A DNA stretch of 64,000 bases from positions 991,396-1,055,395 of the forward strand of contig WBMV01007376.1 in assembly GCA_013396655.1 (NCBI GenBank), written 5' to 3'. This document shows, in pieces, positions 39,901-53,290 of this stretch (position 1 is its first letter; each line of letters begins with the position of its first letter). The stretch is from Campylorhamphus procurvoides (lineage: Eukaryota; Chordata; Aves; Passeriformes; Dendrocolaptidae). Under the pieces are notes generated by a model, which had not been told where the DNA came from, did not search any database, and was given only the letters and a program-made list of their open reading frames with translations. The position numbers and the translations under genes were made by a program.

Positions 39901-41170
39901 AATTCAGCTGAGCTGGAATCCTAGGCTAAGTCCATGTGTTTGTAATGGTCCCAGGAACAACACAATCATCTTAGCTGAAGCCTGGGCATCAGAGCATTTT
40001 TATTTCTTGATCATCCATAATTCCCATTAAGCTGAACTGAAAGAGAACTGGTCCTTCCATTAATCATTAGTGAATAAAATTCCCTTCAAAAAATATTTTA
40101 GCTGTGTTGACCAAATTCTTCAGGTGCAGAATGGATTTCAAGGAACTCTCTCTGAGAGAAAGCACACCAATTCCTTTTCATTAGCTTCTTAATTGGCAGA
40201 CATTGCACTTCTAATGCATGAGGAATTAGCTGTTATTTTCTGTGAGATGACCTCTTCTGTAATGACTGTTTGAATTCTACCACAGTCTGCTGTTCATGCC
40301 ACATGTGAAGCTGATCACATCTCCAACATAAAGAAATCTATCTTAAACTTTCATTCAAACCATCGAGGACTTGCAGAACAACACGGAGCTACTAGAAAAT
40401 CCTTAAAATAGTTCATTTGTATCCCTTGGGTTAATCATAATTCCCTTTTGACCCAACACAAGTGAAGTATAACGGAACCAAACACAAGAGTTTAACATAT
40501 TTGGGTATGAAAATTCAATTTGGACACAACTGTAAGTAGATGTAATTGTAGTTTAGTAGCAAATTAAGAATGAAAATAGGTTTAGGCCTTTTAAACAAAA
40601 TGGTAGTTGAAGGTGCCCTATAGTGATTGAAGTACAATAATAGCCTGCAATGGGAACAGAATTGAGCAGGTTTTCTCCCACGACACCAAAGCAATGCTCA
40701 TAATAAGGAGTTATATTTCTATGACTGAAGGAAAATCTTTTTATTAAAAGAAGCTCTCCTTCCTTCGAATTTTCTATGGCAAAAAAACCTACAAATTTTC
40801 CATAATATAGCAAAAGTCCTCAGAAAAACAGACTCTGGCACTTTCTTTTCTTCCACACATCCCTCAGCCCCGAGTTATTTGAATAGAGGAAATTGCTAAA
40901 ACAAAAATGTCTCTTTTAACTGATAAAGAATAAATACAAAGAAACTACAAAGTTGCCTTCAACCTTTACGGCATTGCAAAGCTAGTTATAACAACAAGCT
41001 GCAAAACACACCAAAAAATGTGAGTATTTCACTCCATTTTGATTTGACCATTTTGCTTTCAAAAGGAATTTATAAAAACACCCAGGAACAATGAACATTT
41101 GAACTCAAAATGGTCCAGGTTTATTTTTACTCCAAAAGAAGAAGTCTCAATAGAGATATTGATTTTCTAG
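36950..41170. other. No gene recognised; moderately GC-rich middle
   Basis: The 37.8-38.6 kb part is richer in G and C and has several overlapping open frames on both strands without domains. The remainder is AT-rich noncoding DNA. Confidence 0.55.
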
Positions 41171-41174
41171 CATT

Positions 41175-41325
41175 CATCCAATATTGCACAGAAAATGGAC
41201 CTGACCTTGCAATCCCTAGTGGAGACAAGGAAGCAGTCATTACACTCATGGTTCCCATTGATTTTAGTGGGATTACTTGCATAAGTAAGGGGTTTCAGGA
41301 TATGACCCAGTGTTCCATTAGCGGT
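41175..41325 (+). mobile_element. Old sauropsid interspersed repeat
   Basis: The text cctgaccttgcaatccctag ... ttcccattgattttagtggg, attacttgcataagtaaggg and tttcaggatatgaccca resembles a widespread reptile/bird repeat with the signature cccattgacttcagtgggactactcacatgagtaaggg-tgcaggat. I recognise the pattern but cannot name the family with certainty. Confidence 0.55.
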
Positions 41326-43199
41326 AAGACCAAGCGTACAGGGCTGTCACATCCACTCCATTCAGAAGGGTGCAGTTTACCTTCCTGTTCTGTATTTATC
41401 TTATGGTTTTATTCCTGCCTATTTATTCTTCATATTTTTTTGTCTTCTGGCCCGCAGAGCCTTATCATTATGTGAAAGGTACCTGTCCTCCTGCCATTTT
41501 AAGTAGGTTTTTTCACTCTATCTTCAAATGTCATTTTGAGCTCAGAGTTGATGCCTGCTCTTATAGATCTTTCTTCCTTTGGTTCTGTTTTCTATAGTGA
41601 TTAAAAAAAATACTTTGGGCCGGGCACTATCTCTCATTGTACTTTTTGATTCATTAATATGTTTTGGAATTCTCTGGGACCAAATGAGGAGATATTACTG
41701 TGCTTTGCAAAGTAAACACAGAGGAGTAGAATGCTGAAGCCTATAAGCCCATTCCCAGAGTGAGTTTCTCCTTAACCTTCAGGAGGTTTCTTGTGCCCCA
41801 TGGCTCCTACGGGAATGTTAGTCCAGAACCTCACTGCTCAGATGGATAGAAACCTCCTGATTGTGACTTTAAATATATCCACTGACATGTTATCCAGGTT
41901 TGTTCTGGTGCAGCATGTCCTTTATCTCAAATAGTTCTCTTCCTTCTTTGGTATTTATTCACTGATGTGGCTATGGTAAGGAGTCACATCTCCTCGCTGC
42001 CTTCTTTTGGTTTCATTAAATGAGAGTGAGGTGGAGGAGTGCTGTGCAAGAAACAGGATGTCTACGTGTTTTAACAGTGCCTTGCACAATTGCCCAGTCA
42101 TGGTTCAGGGCTCCATAGGCTGACTTTGTTTCAGCAGTGAGTAATAATGACTCTCCAGAACATTCTGCATGCTTTATTCTGGATGGACACACCATTAATT
42201 CCTTCAATTTTCATTGAGATGCAGATCTTTAGAACAAGAATACTCACAATTGATTTATTTTGTCAGTGGTATTTTCAAAAAAATGAAGAAATTAAATGTA
42301 CAGTATATTTCAGTTTGCAATGATCATTCTGATGTTCCATTTGCAATGGAAATGAGCATATAACATATTCATGTGTACAGATAAGGAAAATGACAAACAT
42401 TAATAACGCTTGCTTTATTCATTTATAATATCCAGCTAAAAAAAAAAATCCTTCCATACCATAGTTTTTAGTTTTGTTTCAGCAGCACAATGCAAAACAA
42501 AAAAAAAGGAGAGAATTAATGGATAAAATACACTTAATTACTTTCTAAGTAAGCTCCCTGAAAATTACTATAATCTAAACATAAATTCAAAAAAATATAA
42601 TTCCATGCCAATTTTTTTATATTTTAAATATGTATTAAAGTTGTTTATGAAATAATACAAACAGTGTGTCTGTACATAGTTATATTTTTATGGCCTTTGC
42701 AGCCTTTGATGTACAACTCTCAGCCTGTTTAAGTGGACTGCAGTGTTTGCCTTCTCAGTGTCAGTCAGTTTCTGCACAATTTAACCTGCCAATAAAAAGA
42801 AGTTTTTTGCTCTTATGGATATAAAACAGTAAGCCAAGTATAAATCAGTGCAGCTTGCCTTCCTTAAAATTTTAGACACAGCCTGAAAATGCAGCTCTTT
42901 CCTTCTCTCATCTCAATGGGATGTTAACCTGACAATCACAATTTTAAGATGGGGAAATTGTTTAGAGCTGAAATAAATTGCCCTGCTAGTATTGTTTTGT
43001 GGGGTAACATAAAGGTACATTGAGCCTGCGGTTCACAGCTTATGATATCTGGTTTTGGAAGACTGGAGTGAAGGTAAGAACATGTAGAGAAAGAAGAATA
43101 CGAATGGAATATGAGTTCTAGATGGTTCAAGTGAGTTGAAACAGTTCCACAATAGATATCCCAGAATCCTGCAAAGAGGTTTAATCTCCGGCTACCTTC

Positions 43200-43580
43200 C
43201 CTGGTGCATTGCCATCTCCTGTCAGAGCCCCCGACGAATTATTCTCTCTAAGTGTGAAGATTTCCTTTTATCCTCTTTTGTTGAGGTATCTAAAGATATT
43301 GGGCTTTAACTTACGGCTTTTATTTGCTGAACAAAACAGGAAAAAGTATCTGTGGTTTTCTCTGCAGCTGCCAGGAAAGAGAAGTCCATTATTTGTAGCT
43401 ATAGGGGAGCAGCAGAGGAGGGGTCTTTTGTCTCTGATGGCTTTCGGGGGTCTAGCGTGGAGGCTCCTGCCAGCTGGGAAGGGCAGGCTGGAGCAGCCAC
43501 TGCTGCTCCTGCTCCAGGGGCTCCAGAAAGGCTCGCAGGCCTGGGACAGTCCTGTGTGCAACATTCGTACCTTCCCGTGC
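43200..43580. other. GC-rich patch, no gene recognised
   Basis: Contains ctgctgctcctgctccaggg-type text and a 164-codon minus-strand open frame (43268-43762) that overlaps two plus-strand frames. None shows a domain, signal peptide or splice-consistent structure. Confidence 0.4.
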
Positions 43581-44479
43581 TGTGAAACAGGAGTTCTCAG
43601 CTTTGGATCACAGTGAAGAGAAAATGAGCTGCCCTGCAGGAATGTGAAGCTGAGGTTGACCTGCCTACAGCCCAACCTTCCCACTGGCAGCACCTCTGGC
43701 ACCTTCAGGATGTATCTCTGCAAATGTGGCTGCAGAACAACAATGCCACAGGTGTACAACACTTACAAACAAATGCTCTGCGTTGCGACCCTGAACAAGT
43801 TAATCACTTCGCTCCTCTTCAAGGTTCACACTGCCACAAAGTAATTTATGTGGGCCCTCAAAGTCAGATGGAGACATCAGCTATTGATCACAAGTAATCG
43901 CTGCCAGTCAGTCTTTCTGTTGGTTTCCATCCTTGTGATGTGTTTTAAAAAATATTGTATGATTCAAAATTATACCTGTAAAACCTACAAGTAGAAAATT
44001 ACTGTGTGCATTTATCTTTAATAACAACCTTGCGAATATTTATAGTACCGGTAGAGTAGAATGTGTTATACTACTTTATTTCCCAGTCTGTTTTAAATGA
44101 TATTATTCATTAGTAGTCATGAAGTGGTATGACATATTTTTATGTTGCTTGTTTGTAACAGAGGTTCTTAATACCTTTTCATAATGAAAGGGGATAAATG
44201 CTCACATGGAATACAGGAAATTGTGCTTCTAAGAGCACAGAATGTTGTCTTGGGGTATTAAATTAGCATTTGGTACTGCTCTACTTTGTGTGTATTTCTA
44301 GCAAATGCTTCAGCTACAAATCACTATAATACACCTGTATTCTGGTTCTTCAATTCATATAGCATTTAAATCCTGCCAATACTGTGTCTTATAAATATAA
44401 ATATGCAATTTAATTTAATTCAAGCATGCAACACATAATTTTTCTTCTAATTAAAATATGATATTGCAATATGGGAGCT

Positions 44480-44870
44480 GCCTGGGGCAAATAGGACGCA
44501 TCAGATTGCCAAGCCAAAGGGAATACAGAGGCAGCTCTGGAAGGAGGAAGGGAACAACCCTCTGAGCCATCGGTGCAGGGCATCAAGGATGCCCCTCCTG
44601 GAGTTTGTGTTGTTTCTAGTACCCTCAGGTCCAGCCTGGAGCTGTGGTCCCACTGCTGAGGAGAGTGGGGAGCCTGGTGGCAGCAGGACACAGCCCTCCG
44701 GGGCTGCACTGCCCCGTGTCCTGCCATTCCTGTGCGAGGCGGCAGAAGCAGCACAGCCGGTTGGTTTTGCTGCTGCCTTGTCGTGTGCTGGAGTTGGCTG
44801 ATCTGCAGCAGAACTCGAACAGTTCTGGGGAGGAGGAACTGCCCGACAGCAGCAACTCAAGGGATTCCTA
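44480..44870. other. GC- and CpG-enriched patch, no gene recognised
   Basis: Locally GC-rich DNA (gtgcgaggcggcagaagcagcac, gccggttgg) gives open frames on both strands, the longest being 156 codons on the minus strand (44501-44971). They are low in aromatic residues and rich in Ala, Pro, Ser and Arg, with no domain. It may be a regulatory patch or an unrecognised noncoding exon. Confidence 0.4.
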
Positions 44871-44989
44871 TCACGCTTTCGCAGAATCAAACAAAACAAC
44901 ACAAATAGACCTTCTGCATAATGACTCAAAAAACTGTTAATGGCCATCTTTAGTAACGTAGCAACAGCCAAACCCTTGAAAAGAGGAAG

Positions 44990-47900
44990 TTTTCATTGAG
45001 ACAGCATTTCATTTTAAATATTGAAATTTGGTATAATGTAGAGTATGAAATAAGTTTTGAAAGGAAGCTGATGATTAAGAAGAAATGCAGTGGGCATTTA
45101 ATAAATGGAGGAACCGCAAGATAATTAACTGGCATGCATAAAGATTCATGCTTTATACCAAAATTTTAATTTTGCACATAAATGTGCCTGATGTAGGCAG
45201 CATTTAATCACCTAGCTGACAGGAGTAACTACTTTCATTTAACCTTGACTGAAGATCATGAATTCTAACAGGTTTAATTGGATACATCATTTAACAGAAT
45301 GAACAGAGCAAATTTTTCTCAATTCATAGGTTCTGATTGACATGCACCAGCAATAAGGCGTTGCACAATTAAAGCTGATCTGTATTCCTGGCCTGGGCAG
45401 CAATTGCCATAGTGATGTGACACTGTTTGATCACTGTGGCACTGAAACTATACTGAATTTCCCCTTGTTTTGAAAAGGGCAATGCTTTAAAAAAAAAAAA
45501 AAAACCAAAGATAAAGAGATTTTGGCACTTTAATTTTTTTTTTACATTAATCACATTTATATGCACAAACTGTAAGGGAAGGAACTTGTTATCAGTAACT
45601 CAGGGGAAAGAAGGAAAAATGGTATATTCTTTTATCCATTTAGCACATTATTTACAGAAAGTCAAAAACGTGGATAGTCAAATGAATTGTAACACATTAA
45701 GGCCCTGATTGTTCTGGGCTTCCATTTGAATAGGGAGCAGTGCTGTGTGACTCTGCTCTTCACCTGCAGTTTGGCCTCTCTGTCCTTGCCCAAATCAGTT
45801 GCCCACATCACAGACAGCTTACCAGCGGAGTAGGGGTACTGAGAAGGGATACTCATATTACAAATGAGGTAGAAAAAGATGGGAGGGAAGAAGTGGTACC
45901 TTATGGTGAGCTGTTACATACCTTTCCTGGCACACAGTGTTTGATACCATAAAACCCTGAAAAAATGCATGGAGGAACTGGCAACTTCCAGTTCCCCATA
46001 TGGCTCCTGTCCACCCACGTGCCAGGATTTTCACTGCCTCTGGCACCTTTCACAACTTCTGGGTTCGACCTTCATGAACTGGGATTGTTCTTCCATTGTT
46101 TAACCATATACATGCATATATACACATATGTACACATGCACATGCACACACATACACACATATTCTTCTATGTCTGTTTTCCATTTAATTTTTTGCTTCC
46201 AATATCTCCTTTTTATTTTATTCTATTCTTTTGTAAGAAGGTTTGCCAAACACTGAATGGTCTGAAGGCAAGGTAGCACACAATGTATTCAGCCTGGCTG
46301 CAGTAAGAGCTTGTTCCTAATTCCTGAACAACCTGCTAAAAAAAGTTTCAGGCAAGTTCTGCTTTCCACCACGAACATTGCAGCATCCGTGCTCAGAGCA
46401 GCAGGTAACTTTTCTGCTTTTTTTCTCTCTCCATCCCCTTAGGTTCAGTGCCTAAATGTTGGTCCTTGATTTCACCTGCAGACAGACCTATTGCTACCCA
46501 ATTGTCAACCTTCATTCTGCATAGGCAATGTATATATATATCAAGCAATAAGCTTTGTAGGAGTGCACTGCAGTGGAAGGTGAGACAGAAATCTTGAGGA
46601 AAGCTGGCATCCTTGATTGACTCAAGGATACGAACTTTAAAGTCAAAGCCACTAAAAGTATTACAATTTTTTTGTCATTTTATAAGCCTTTAAAGTTAAA
46701 TTTGTAATACATTTCTCTGGCAGCAACATTTCCTGTATGATTCTTTGTAATACTGGCAAATGTAAATATTTGTCAGTATAATTTATCACTCATTAATATT
46801 TTTAAGTTTCTGGTAATGGATTGGGCCACATCCCCAGCCTCTGCAGCCACGCAACGTCCTTGAGCCATAGCGGGTGCTTGTCTTCTTGAATGGCGAATTC
46901 TCAGTCAGTGCCTGGATCTTCCCTGTGCAGGAAGGAGAGCCGGGATCTGGTCAGTGTGCCTCACTTAGCCTTGCTCACAGGACGTGTGTCTAACACAGAC
47001 ACCGCCTGCTCTCGCTTCACCTGGAGGCACACAAAGCCAGGAGGTAAATGTGTCCCTCCTTTGCTCACTCCTGAACCCCTTTAGGCTGTGTTAGTGCTGC
47101 AAAACTACTGGGTCCTTCTTTAAGGGGTATCCTAAGGCCCCATTTAGAAATACTTGTGCTGTAATTTACTCCAAATTTCTCCAAACTTTCCCAATAAAGC
47201 ATCTCTCTGTCCCATCACACAGTTCCTTTTAATGTCCTATAATACACAAAGGCACTGCCTCATGTTCTCCTCAAAGCAGGAAACAATAGGGCACCTTGAA
47301 GCACTTATTCTATTCCCTAGGGAGATTCCCAGTGGATCCCTCCGCTGTCCCCAAGGTGCACAGAGCTTGTCAGCAGCACAGCTGAGATAAAGCACAACCC
47401 TCTCCCACAAGCCATGCTCAGCTCTGACTTTCCCTGGGAAATACCACCAAGTTCAGTAGAGCTACATCTGCCAAGCTGAGTTTGCTGCTCGAGGGAATCC
47501 TGTGTGTTTCTGTGGCTGCTGGGGTGGCCCCAGGCTCCAGCCACTTGCCCTGTTCGTGGGCAATGACACCTCTTCTGGAGGGCCTCGCTGCACTGGGGTC
47601 TTACAGCACCTTTCTGACCTTTCATTTATCAGCTCCCCAGCCAGATCATCCTCTGCACTCAGAGTCATTTGGGTGCTTTGCCTATGACTCGGAGTTGCAC
47701 GTCGCTCTTGCCTTGTCTTCCTGCTCAGTCATCCATGCTGAATTATCCTCCACTCCTCCCTCTGGGAATAACTAAGGCTTTGACCTAGTGGGACTGTTTA
47801 TGTGCTTAAATGCTTTGATGTACCAGACACTGAGCTGCTTGCTCCCAAATCTAAGGTAGCTGGGGATTTCAGGCAGTTTCCAGAAACAGTTTGTGCAAAG

Positions 47901-48360
47901 GGAAGCATATGAAAGTCAGCAAAGGACACCAACTTATGCATTTTTGAGTATTTTATCTATCATCCTTAAACCCTTCTGTTTTCTTTAGTTTCCAATGAGC
48001 TGTCTTTTTTGACCTCCCATAGAGGATATACAGCTGTAATAAGAAATATATTTCACTTCTTTTCAGAATCCTCAGGGGAAAGGGGACATTCCTTTTTTAC
48101 AGATATAAGATCAATTTTGCAATTTCATTTTGAAGGCTGTTCTGAACAAGTGGGGGAAATCAGTAAACCAGACACATTTTCCCCCAGTTTTTCCTGAATC
48201 CATCTTTGGACCATGACCTAGGCAAAATTTGGAGTACAGCTGAGGTTTATACCTTTCTTGCACTGTGTAATTTAACTTTCAGCCATGTAAGATGGGACAG
48301 CAGAAATTTTTTTATGTGTTCTTATAGTGTCCAAAGTTGTTTGTCACTGTTTTTATTTGA
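44990..48360. other. No gene recognised upstream of the dynein relic
   Basis: If the dynein gene were once complete, exons for AAA4 and the preceding coiled coil should lie in or before this stretch. None of their conserved motifs (for example the GVGGSGKQSL loop or the TTPKSFLE segment) was found. A GC-richer part at 47.3-47.8 kb has overlapping open frames of no known type. Confidence 0.5.
46100..46165. repeat. Degenerate (CA/TA)n low-complexity tract
   Basis: Alternating purine-pyrimidine text (catgcatatatacacatatg, tacacatgcacatgcacaca) with no fixed unit. It gives the Met-His-Thr-rich open frame seen there. Confidence 0.85.
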
Positions 48361-48362
48361 AG

Positions 48363-48495
48363 GAACTAGACACAATCCTGGCTGCCTTACCAATGCCTTT
48401 GAGAGAGCTACAGCTGAGAAAATCCGCTGCCAGGAAGAAGTGAATAGAACTAACAAGGCTATTGAGCTGGCCAACAGATTAGTGAAAGGTCTGAG
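48363..48495 (+). pseudogene. DNAH11: Dynein relic block A: start of the stalk coiled coil
   Basis: After an acceptor (tttttatttgaag) the frame reads [10 protein letters not shown] single-base loss at about 48389 then shifts it to [18 protein letters not shown] followed by [17 protein letters not shown]. The block ends at a good donor (ctgag|gtgagg). This is the end of coiled-coil helix 1 preparation and entry to the stalk in beta-type dyneins, where the family reads L-(T/S)-x-A/S-F-E-K-A-T-A-E-K. Apart from the one frameshift the block is almost perfectly preserved, in contrast to the blocks downstream. It is the clearest anchor for the gene identification. Confidence 0.88.
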
Positions 48496-49070
48496 GTGAG
48501 GTCCTACAGGGCAGGCTAATGAAGCAGCCTACAGAAAGCACTTCTTTGTTATACACTACTGATCTGGCAATAACAGAGGCACTTAGCAAAGAACCTGATG
48601 AGCTGAAAAAATTATGTCATTATCATTCATTTTTTTCATAATAGAAACATGGTTTTGACCTTTGCATTTTCTTACATTTTTGCTCCATTGTGGTATGTAT
48701 TTACTGTAAGATTACCTGGTAACTAACCTATCCATGAACATTAAGAGAAGTAGCCAATTGTGGATATTGACAATGAAGGCAATTTATTAAAATGCGATGA
48801 CTGTATTTGTAACAATTAAGCAACACTAATGATACTGCCCAGGGTTGGGATACATAGAATATAATACAATTTGCACTACTTAGTTAAGCTATATGATAAT
48901 TCTCTAATTATCTTTCTCAGATTTGCAGTGGGTATTTCAGGGGAGAATAAATAATGGCAAAGCCATGAATTATCAAAAATCCATATTTTCTGTTGATCCA
49001 GGTTGGCTCAAGGGAATCCATACTCACTGATGGATTTCTTAATTTATCATTCATCTACTGATGAGGCTGC

Positions 49071-49075
<5 letters not shown>

Positions 49076-49105
<30 letters not shown>
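49076..49105. repeat. (AC)n microsatellite
   Basis: An uninterrupted AC dinucleotide run of 15 units, likely length-polymorphic, inside the intron between dynein blocks A and B. Confidence 0.97.
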
Positions 49106-49113
<8 letters not shown>

Positions 49114-52100
49114 AGATATTTTATTTTATTGTAATGTTCATTTAGGAAATCTCTTGTGGTGGCTCACTGCCATTATAGGTTTTGTCCTCTCCTACCTCGT
49201 ACTTTCAAGCTGAGTTTGATAACCAAACACATAGGAACCAGCAAAAATAGACTATCCATTTGTTATTAAACAAAATTATATGGCTGAGTGTGGCTAGTGG
49301 AACTTAAAATATAAAACAAGGCTTAAGAGTTATTTCCTGAATCAATAGAAAGGATTTATTGACTAGAGGGGAGGGAGGGCAGCACAGAAGGCCCATTGTT
49401 TCTGTTTAAAGGAGTAAGATGAATGCATTTAAAATGTTAACATCCTGGCTGAAAGTGTAATGTATTTTAGTGATTAATAATGCCTGTAAAACTAAACCAT
49501 GTACCTAATACAGAATAATAAAATAAATAACAAATCAGACCTCTCTAAAGTGTGACAATAAATGATTGTTTTAAGGTGTCTGATAATAATATTTTCTTCC
49601 ACCTAACAGATCATATTGTTTGGTTCTCCCATGTGCCTCCTGCTGGGCCTGACAAGTGCTGGAATAGCATACGTATAGAGATGAAAGGCAAAGTGTGGGT
49701 ATGTTGGGGGGGAGGCATAATGAAAAATAATCTAAAGGAGGAAACAGAGATGAAAGGAAAGAAGGACAGTTGAGCCATGCGCTAGATGAAGACAGTAAAA
49801 TGAGTTTTAATGGAAAGTCCTTCAGTTAGTACCTCCCAAAGCACCAGCTCCATGAAGAAGGTGGCCAGCTTGACAGATTGGTGACGGGAAATTGAATTCA
49901 TTCCTGTTGTTAGCTGTACCACATTTGGTCAAAGGCAGTAATAACCATATGACAGCTATTTGGAGACTTATAGAAAAAAATCCATTTTAATCCAGTCTGT
50001 GGTAAACAATAGGTCACTGTTTACTATTAGCAATCAGTGTAATACTGACACTGATGCACTGTCAGTCCTGACTCTTTCTTTGCCTTATTTTTTGCTGAGA
50101 AGACACGCTCTTATTTCCCTAGTTGTATGGTTAAGTTATTGCTGTGAGGAGAATGGCTCAAGAAATAGGAAAACAAAATTGTTTACAGCATTTTTTATAA
50201 TAAGCAAACACATAAAAATTTCTTTATTAAATCTTCTTAATAATTACACCTTGACCCTGACAGTAATAATAATAAATAATCAAATATGTGTCTTTTCTTC
50301 TAATTCTTAAGGAGATTTTGTGAACAGCAGCAGAGCTGATAGCATCTAGCCATGATCCGAGGGAAAGGCTTGCACCAAGTGTCATGTCAATGTCCTTTTT
50401 GACTTCATGGCATTAAAGATCCTTCCCAGAAGCAGAAATTATTTTTTCTGCATTCTTCTCTGAGCCCTGGCATGCAAGGACTGTTCTGGGTGGTTGTACG
50501 AGTAGTTGTTACTTTGTACCAAGGAATTCTTTGCTTCTGACAAGTGCCAATTATGCTGTGGACATCTGCCCTGGAGACATTGAATCAAGCTGACAACTCA
50601 TTTTATATCAATCAAACAACAACCATTTCCAATAATTTCCCATCTATCTGGGACTGAATTTGCAAAAGTGATCTATGTATTAGCGACATTACCAATCCAC
50701 AGAGATTCAGAACCATGATTATGTTCTGTTTTCCCACAGAAACTCTTGCATCTGCACAAGAAAGCAACAACTTCTTCCACTGTGCAGGAGAATGCTGGCA
50801 ACTCAATTTTGGTCACTTGCTGTCAAGCTCAACTTGCAACAGTCAACTCACATCAGACTGGAAGAGTATTTTTTATGCCCAAGCTTGCCACTTGCAAATC
50901 CTTTCTGTTGATCCTCTAATCAGCGTGAATCTGTAAGGTAATACTGAAGTATTCAGTACTATTTAGCCACTGTAATGGGCAGTTTTTTAATAAATGCTTA
51001 GTGAATGAATGGGTTTTTTTAATCCTGTTTTCTGGGTAGAAAAGGAGAGCTGGGCTTATCACCAACGCAGTATTAGGAACAAAACAAAATCCAATGCAGA
51101 AATATGTTCCAGATTGCAACTTTTCTTTCCTGTAGTTTATTTTCAAAGTGGTACTGGCATGAGCCAAAATTTCATTCTGCCTTGCCTGAAGAGGATTAAG
51201 ATAAGTGAGGGATGCAGAGAATGCCTTCTTCACATATATATGTTTATTTAAAATACACAATTAATCAGAAAAAATCCTAGCAGCTATTCAATTCCCTTTT
51301 TGACCTGTTAAACCATCATGTTACTTATACAAACTTCCTTCAAATACTTCATTTAATAGAGCAGTATATTTGGAGTCAAGGCATTGGCAAAACGTTCTTC
51401 TGGAAAGGACCAACCCGTGCCCCTTGCTGGTGTTTGAAGTACATTTGCTCACTGACTGCAGCTATTGGTGACAACTAACTCACAGACCTTGGGAATATGG
51501 TTAGCAAGCCAGAACAGTAGGCAGGCTCACCTTCTTCTTGTATTCTGTCAAGTGCTGTGCCCTGCTGTTTGCATAAGGGGACCAGCTTTTATTATTCTAT
51601 TCTGTCCCCACTACTGTGCACCAGGGCAGCACAAAGCAAGATTTAGTGCTTGGATATAGTATTTGCTTGCTAACAATTGTTATATTTAAGGCTGCACTGA
51701 GACTTCTGTCTTAACCTGCTGTTCTTCCATGCTCAGAATATTCTTTTCTAAAAAAAAAAAAAATCCCTTTCATCTGAAATATTTCATGCTTGTTATCAAC
51801 TGAAATATGATTTTTTGGCAAGTCTGAATAAAATTCATTGATATTTGAGTTATGCAAGGAAGTGGGTGTGGGGAGAAAGGTCTCTTTTTTAGCACATTCA
51901 TAATTAAAAAAAAATGCTGCATATTACAAGCTGGAACTTTCCAGGTGGCTAGTTTTGACTGAAGGGTAGTCTTCATGCTAATTACAAAGAGAGAATGACT
52001 GAAAGAAAAATGAAAGAGAAAAATTAAAAGTGACACATATTGTGATTAACTCATTTGTTTTGTAGGTGTGTCATACAAAGTTCCATTGTGAACCACTTAG

Positions 52101-53037
52101 AGCAAGTTTAAAATAACAATTTCATTTAAGTTACGATGAACTACTATAATTGCATAATATCAATGTTTTGTGCTGCAATTTCACTGAGAATCTCCCTACA
52201 GAAGCTGCAGAAGCTTTTACTTATGCAAATGTGGAAGCTCACAGTGAAATCAGTGCAGAATCTTATGAATCATTAACTTTGGCCAGAAAGCCAGGCTGGA
52301 GAAGGGGGGATGGTGCACACTGGCAGGAGCTGTCCCTGTGCTCGAGGTCTCCCTGAATGCCGGCCTGCTGAGCAAAACAACTCGCAGGTTTTGCAGTTTG
52401 CTCCAGCTTAATACACTGACTGTCAGGGACACCAAACCACCAAAACTTTGTTGTTCTCTTTTCCTTTCTATATTCCCATATACTAGTAGACATAACAGGA
52501 GGCACATGATCTGATCAGCACAGTGTTACTGACCCTCCCCTGTACCAAAGAATTGCTTCAGTGAAGGGTACTTGGGTAGCAGAAGCTTGGAGTGTTACAA
52601 CCATCTCCCTTAACCCATGGAAAAAGGGTGCTGTGATGTGCAGTTCCATGTTCTCAGAAAACACCTGAAAATAAAATAGAAGCATGCAAATAAAGTAATA
52701 AAACTGTAATTTCAAACATCTGAAAGTATAACTGGCAATGGGTGCTACAGTAATTGCTGACCTTGCTCCACATAGAGCAAAAATTATTTCAGACAGTCCC
52801 CAGTTCCCCAGTACTAAGTTCCCAGTAACCTCTTGAAGGCAAAATAAGGATTGTTGGATTCAGTGCAGGAATCCTTGTCTGTTTTTTTTTCTTTCTATTC
52901 AGAGTGAAATGAAGAGAAATATATTTTTCCCAGTGATGCTGCTTATTTTTACTAAAAAAAAAGAAAAAAAAGTGTGAATGCTGAGACATGTCAGTTTCTG
53001 TAAACAGGAATTTAATACTTAACCTTTATTATTCCAG

Positions 53038-53290
53038 GTTCCCATTCCAGGAACTAAAGGTCTTGATCCAGTCAGTCCGTAGATGGATGATCCAACAATT
53101 GCTAAATAGAAAAATGACAGCAGTGCACTACTATGGCCACATAAAAAGTCCCTGGCCTTACATTTACAGTGGTTGTTGGCATATACTGATCAAATCTCAG
53201 CACTGGGGAATAAATGGATAAAAGTTATATCTGATTCAAATTTATAAATTATCTATTTGACTCAAAAAGGGAAAGAACTGGTTGGCAACT
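53038..53290 (+). pseudogene. DNAH11: Dynein relic block B: AAA5 segment with stops and a frameshift
   Basis: The block starts after ttattattccag. The frame reads VPIPGTKGLDPVS, then a stop, then MDDPTIAK, then a second stop. The family pattern is IPxTxGLDxxSMLTDDATIAxWNN, so both stops fall on normally coding positions (L and W). After a frame change, SPWPYIYSGC and W-x-I-L-I aligns with the family STENATIL-x-x-C-E-R-W-P-L-x-I-D-P. GI(K)WIK needs a further one-base correction, and then SDSNL, a stop, and IIYLTQKGK follow, matching the SDLK-V-x-x-LGQKG segment. At least three stops and two frameshifts make it non-functional. The 3' boundary near 53290 is approximate; no convincing donor was seen. 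Confidence 0.82.

Noticed and set aside
43268..43762. 164-codon minus-strand frame
   Set aside because: Lies in a GC-rich patch, overlaps plus-strand frames and shows no family-like motif.
44501..44971. 156-codon minus-strand frame
   Set aside because: Ala/Pro/Arg/Ser-biased translation of a CpG-rich stretch, with a plus-strand frame of similar length; no domain.
49076..49105. CRISPR-like or other spaced repeats
   Set aside because: The only regular arrays are microsatellites and two-copy duplications; no spaced direct repeats occur and the genome is vertebrate.
51009..51025. GFFNP motif resembling the dynein C-terminal domain
   Set aside because: Only five residues fit, the flanks do not match and it would be out of order between stalk and AAA5.
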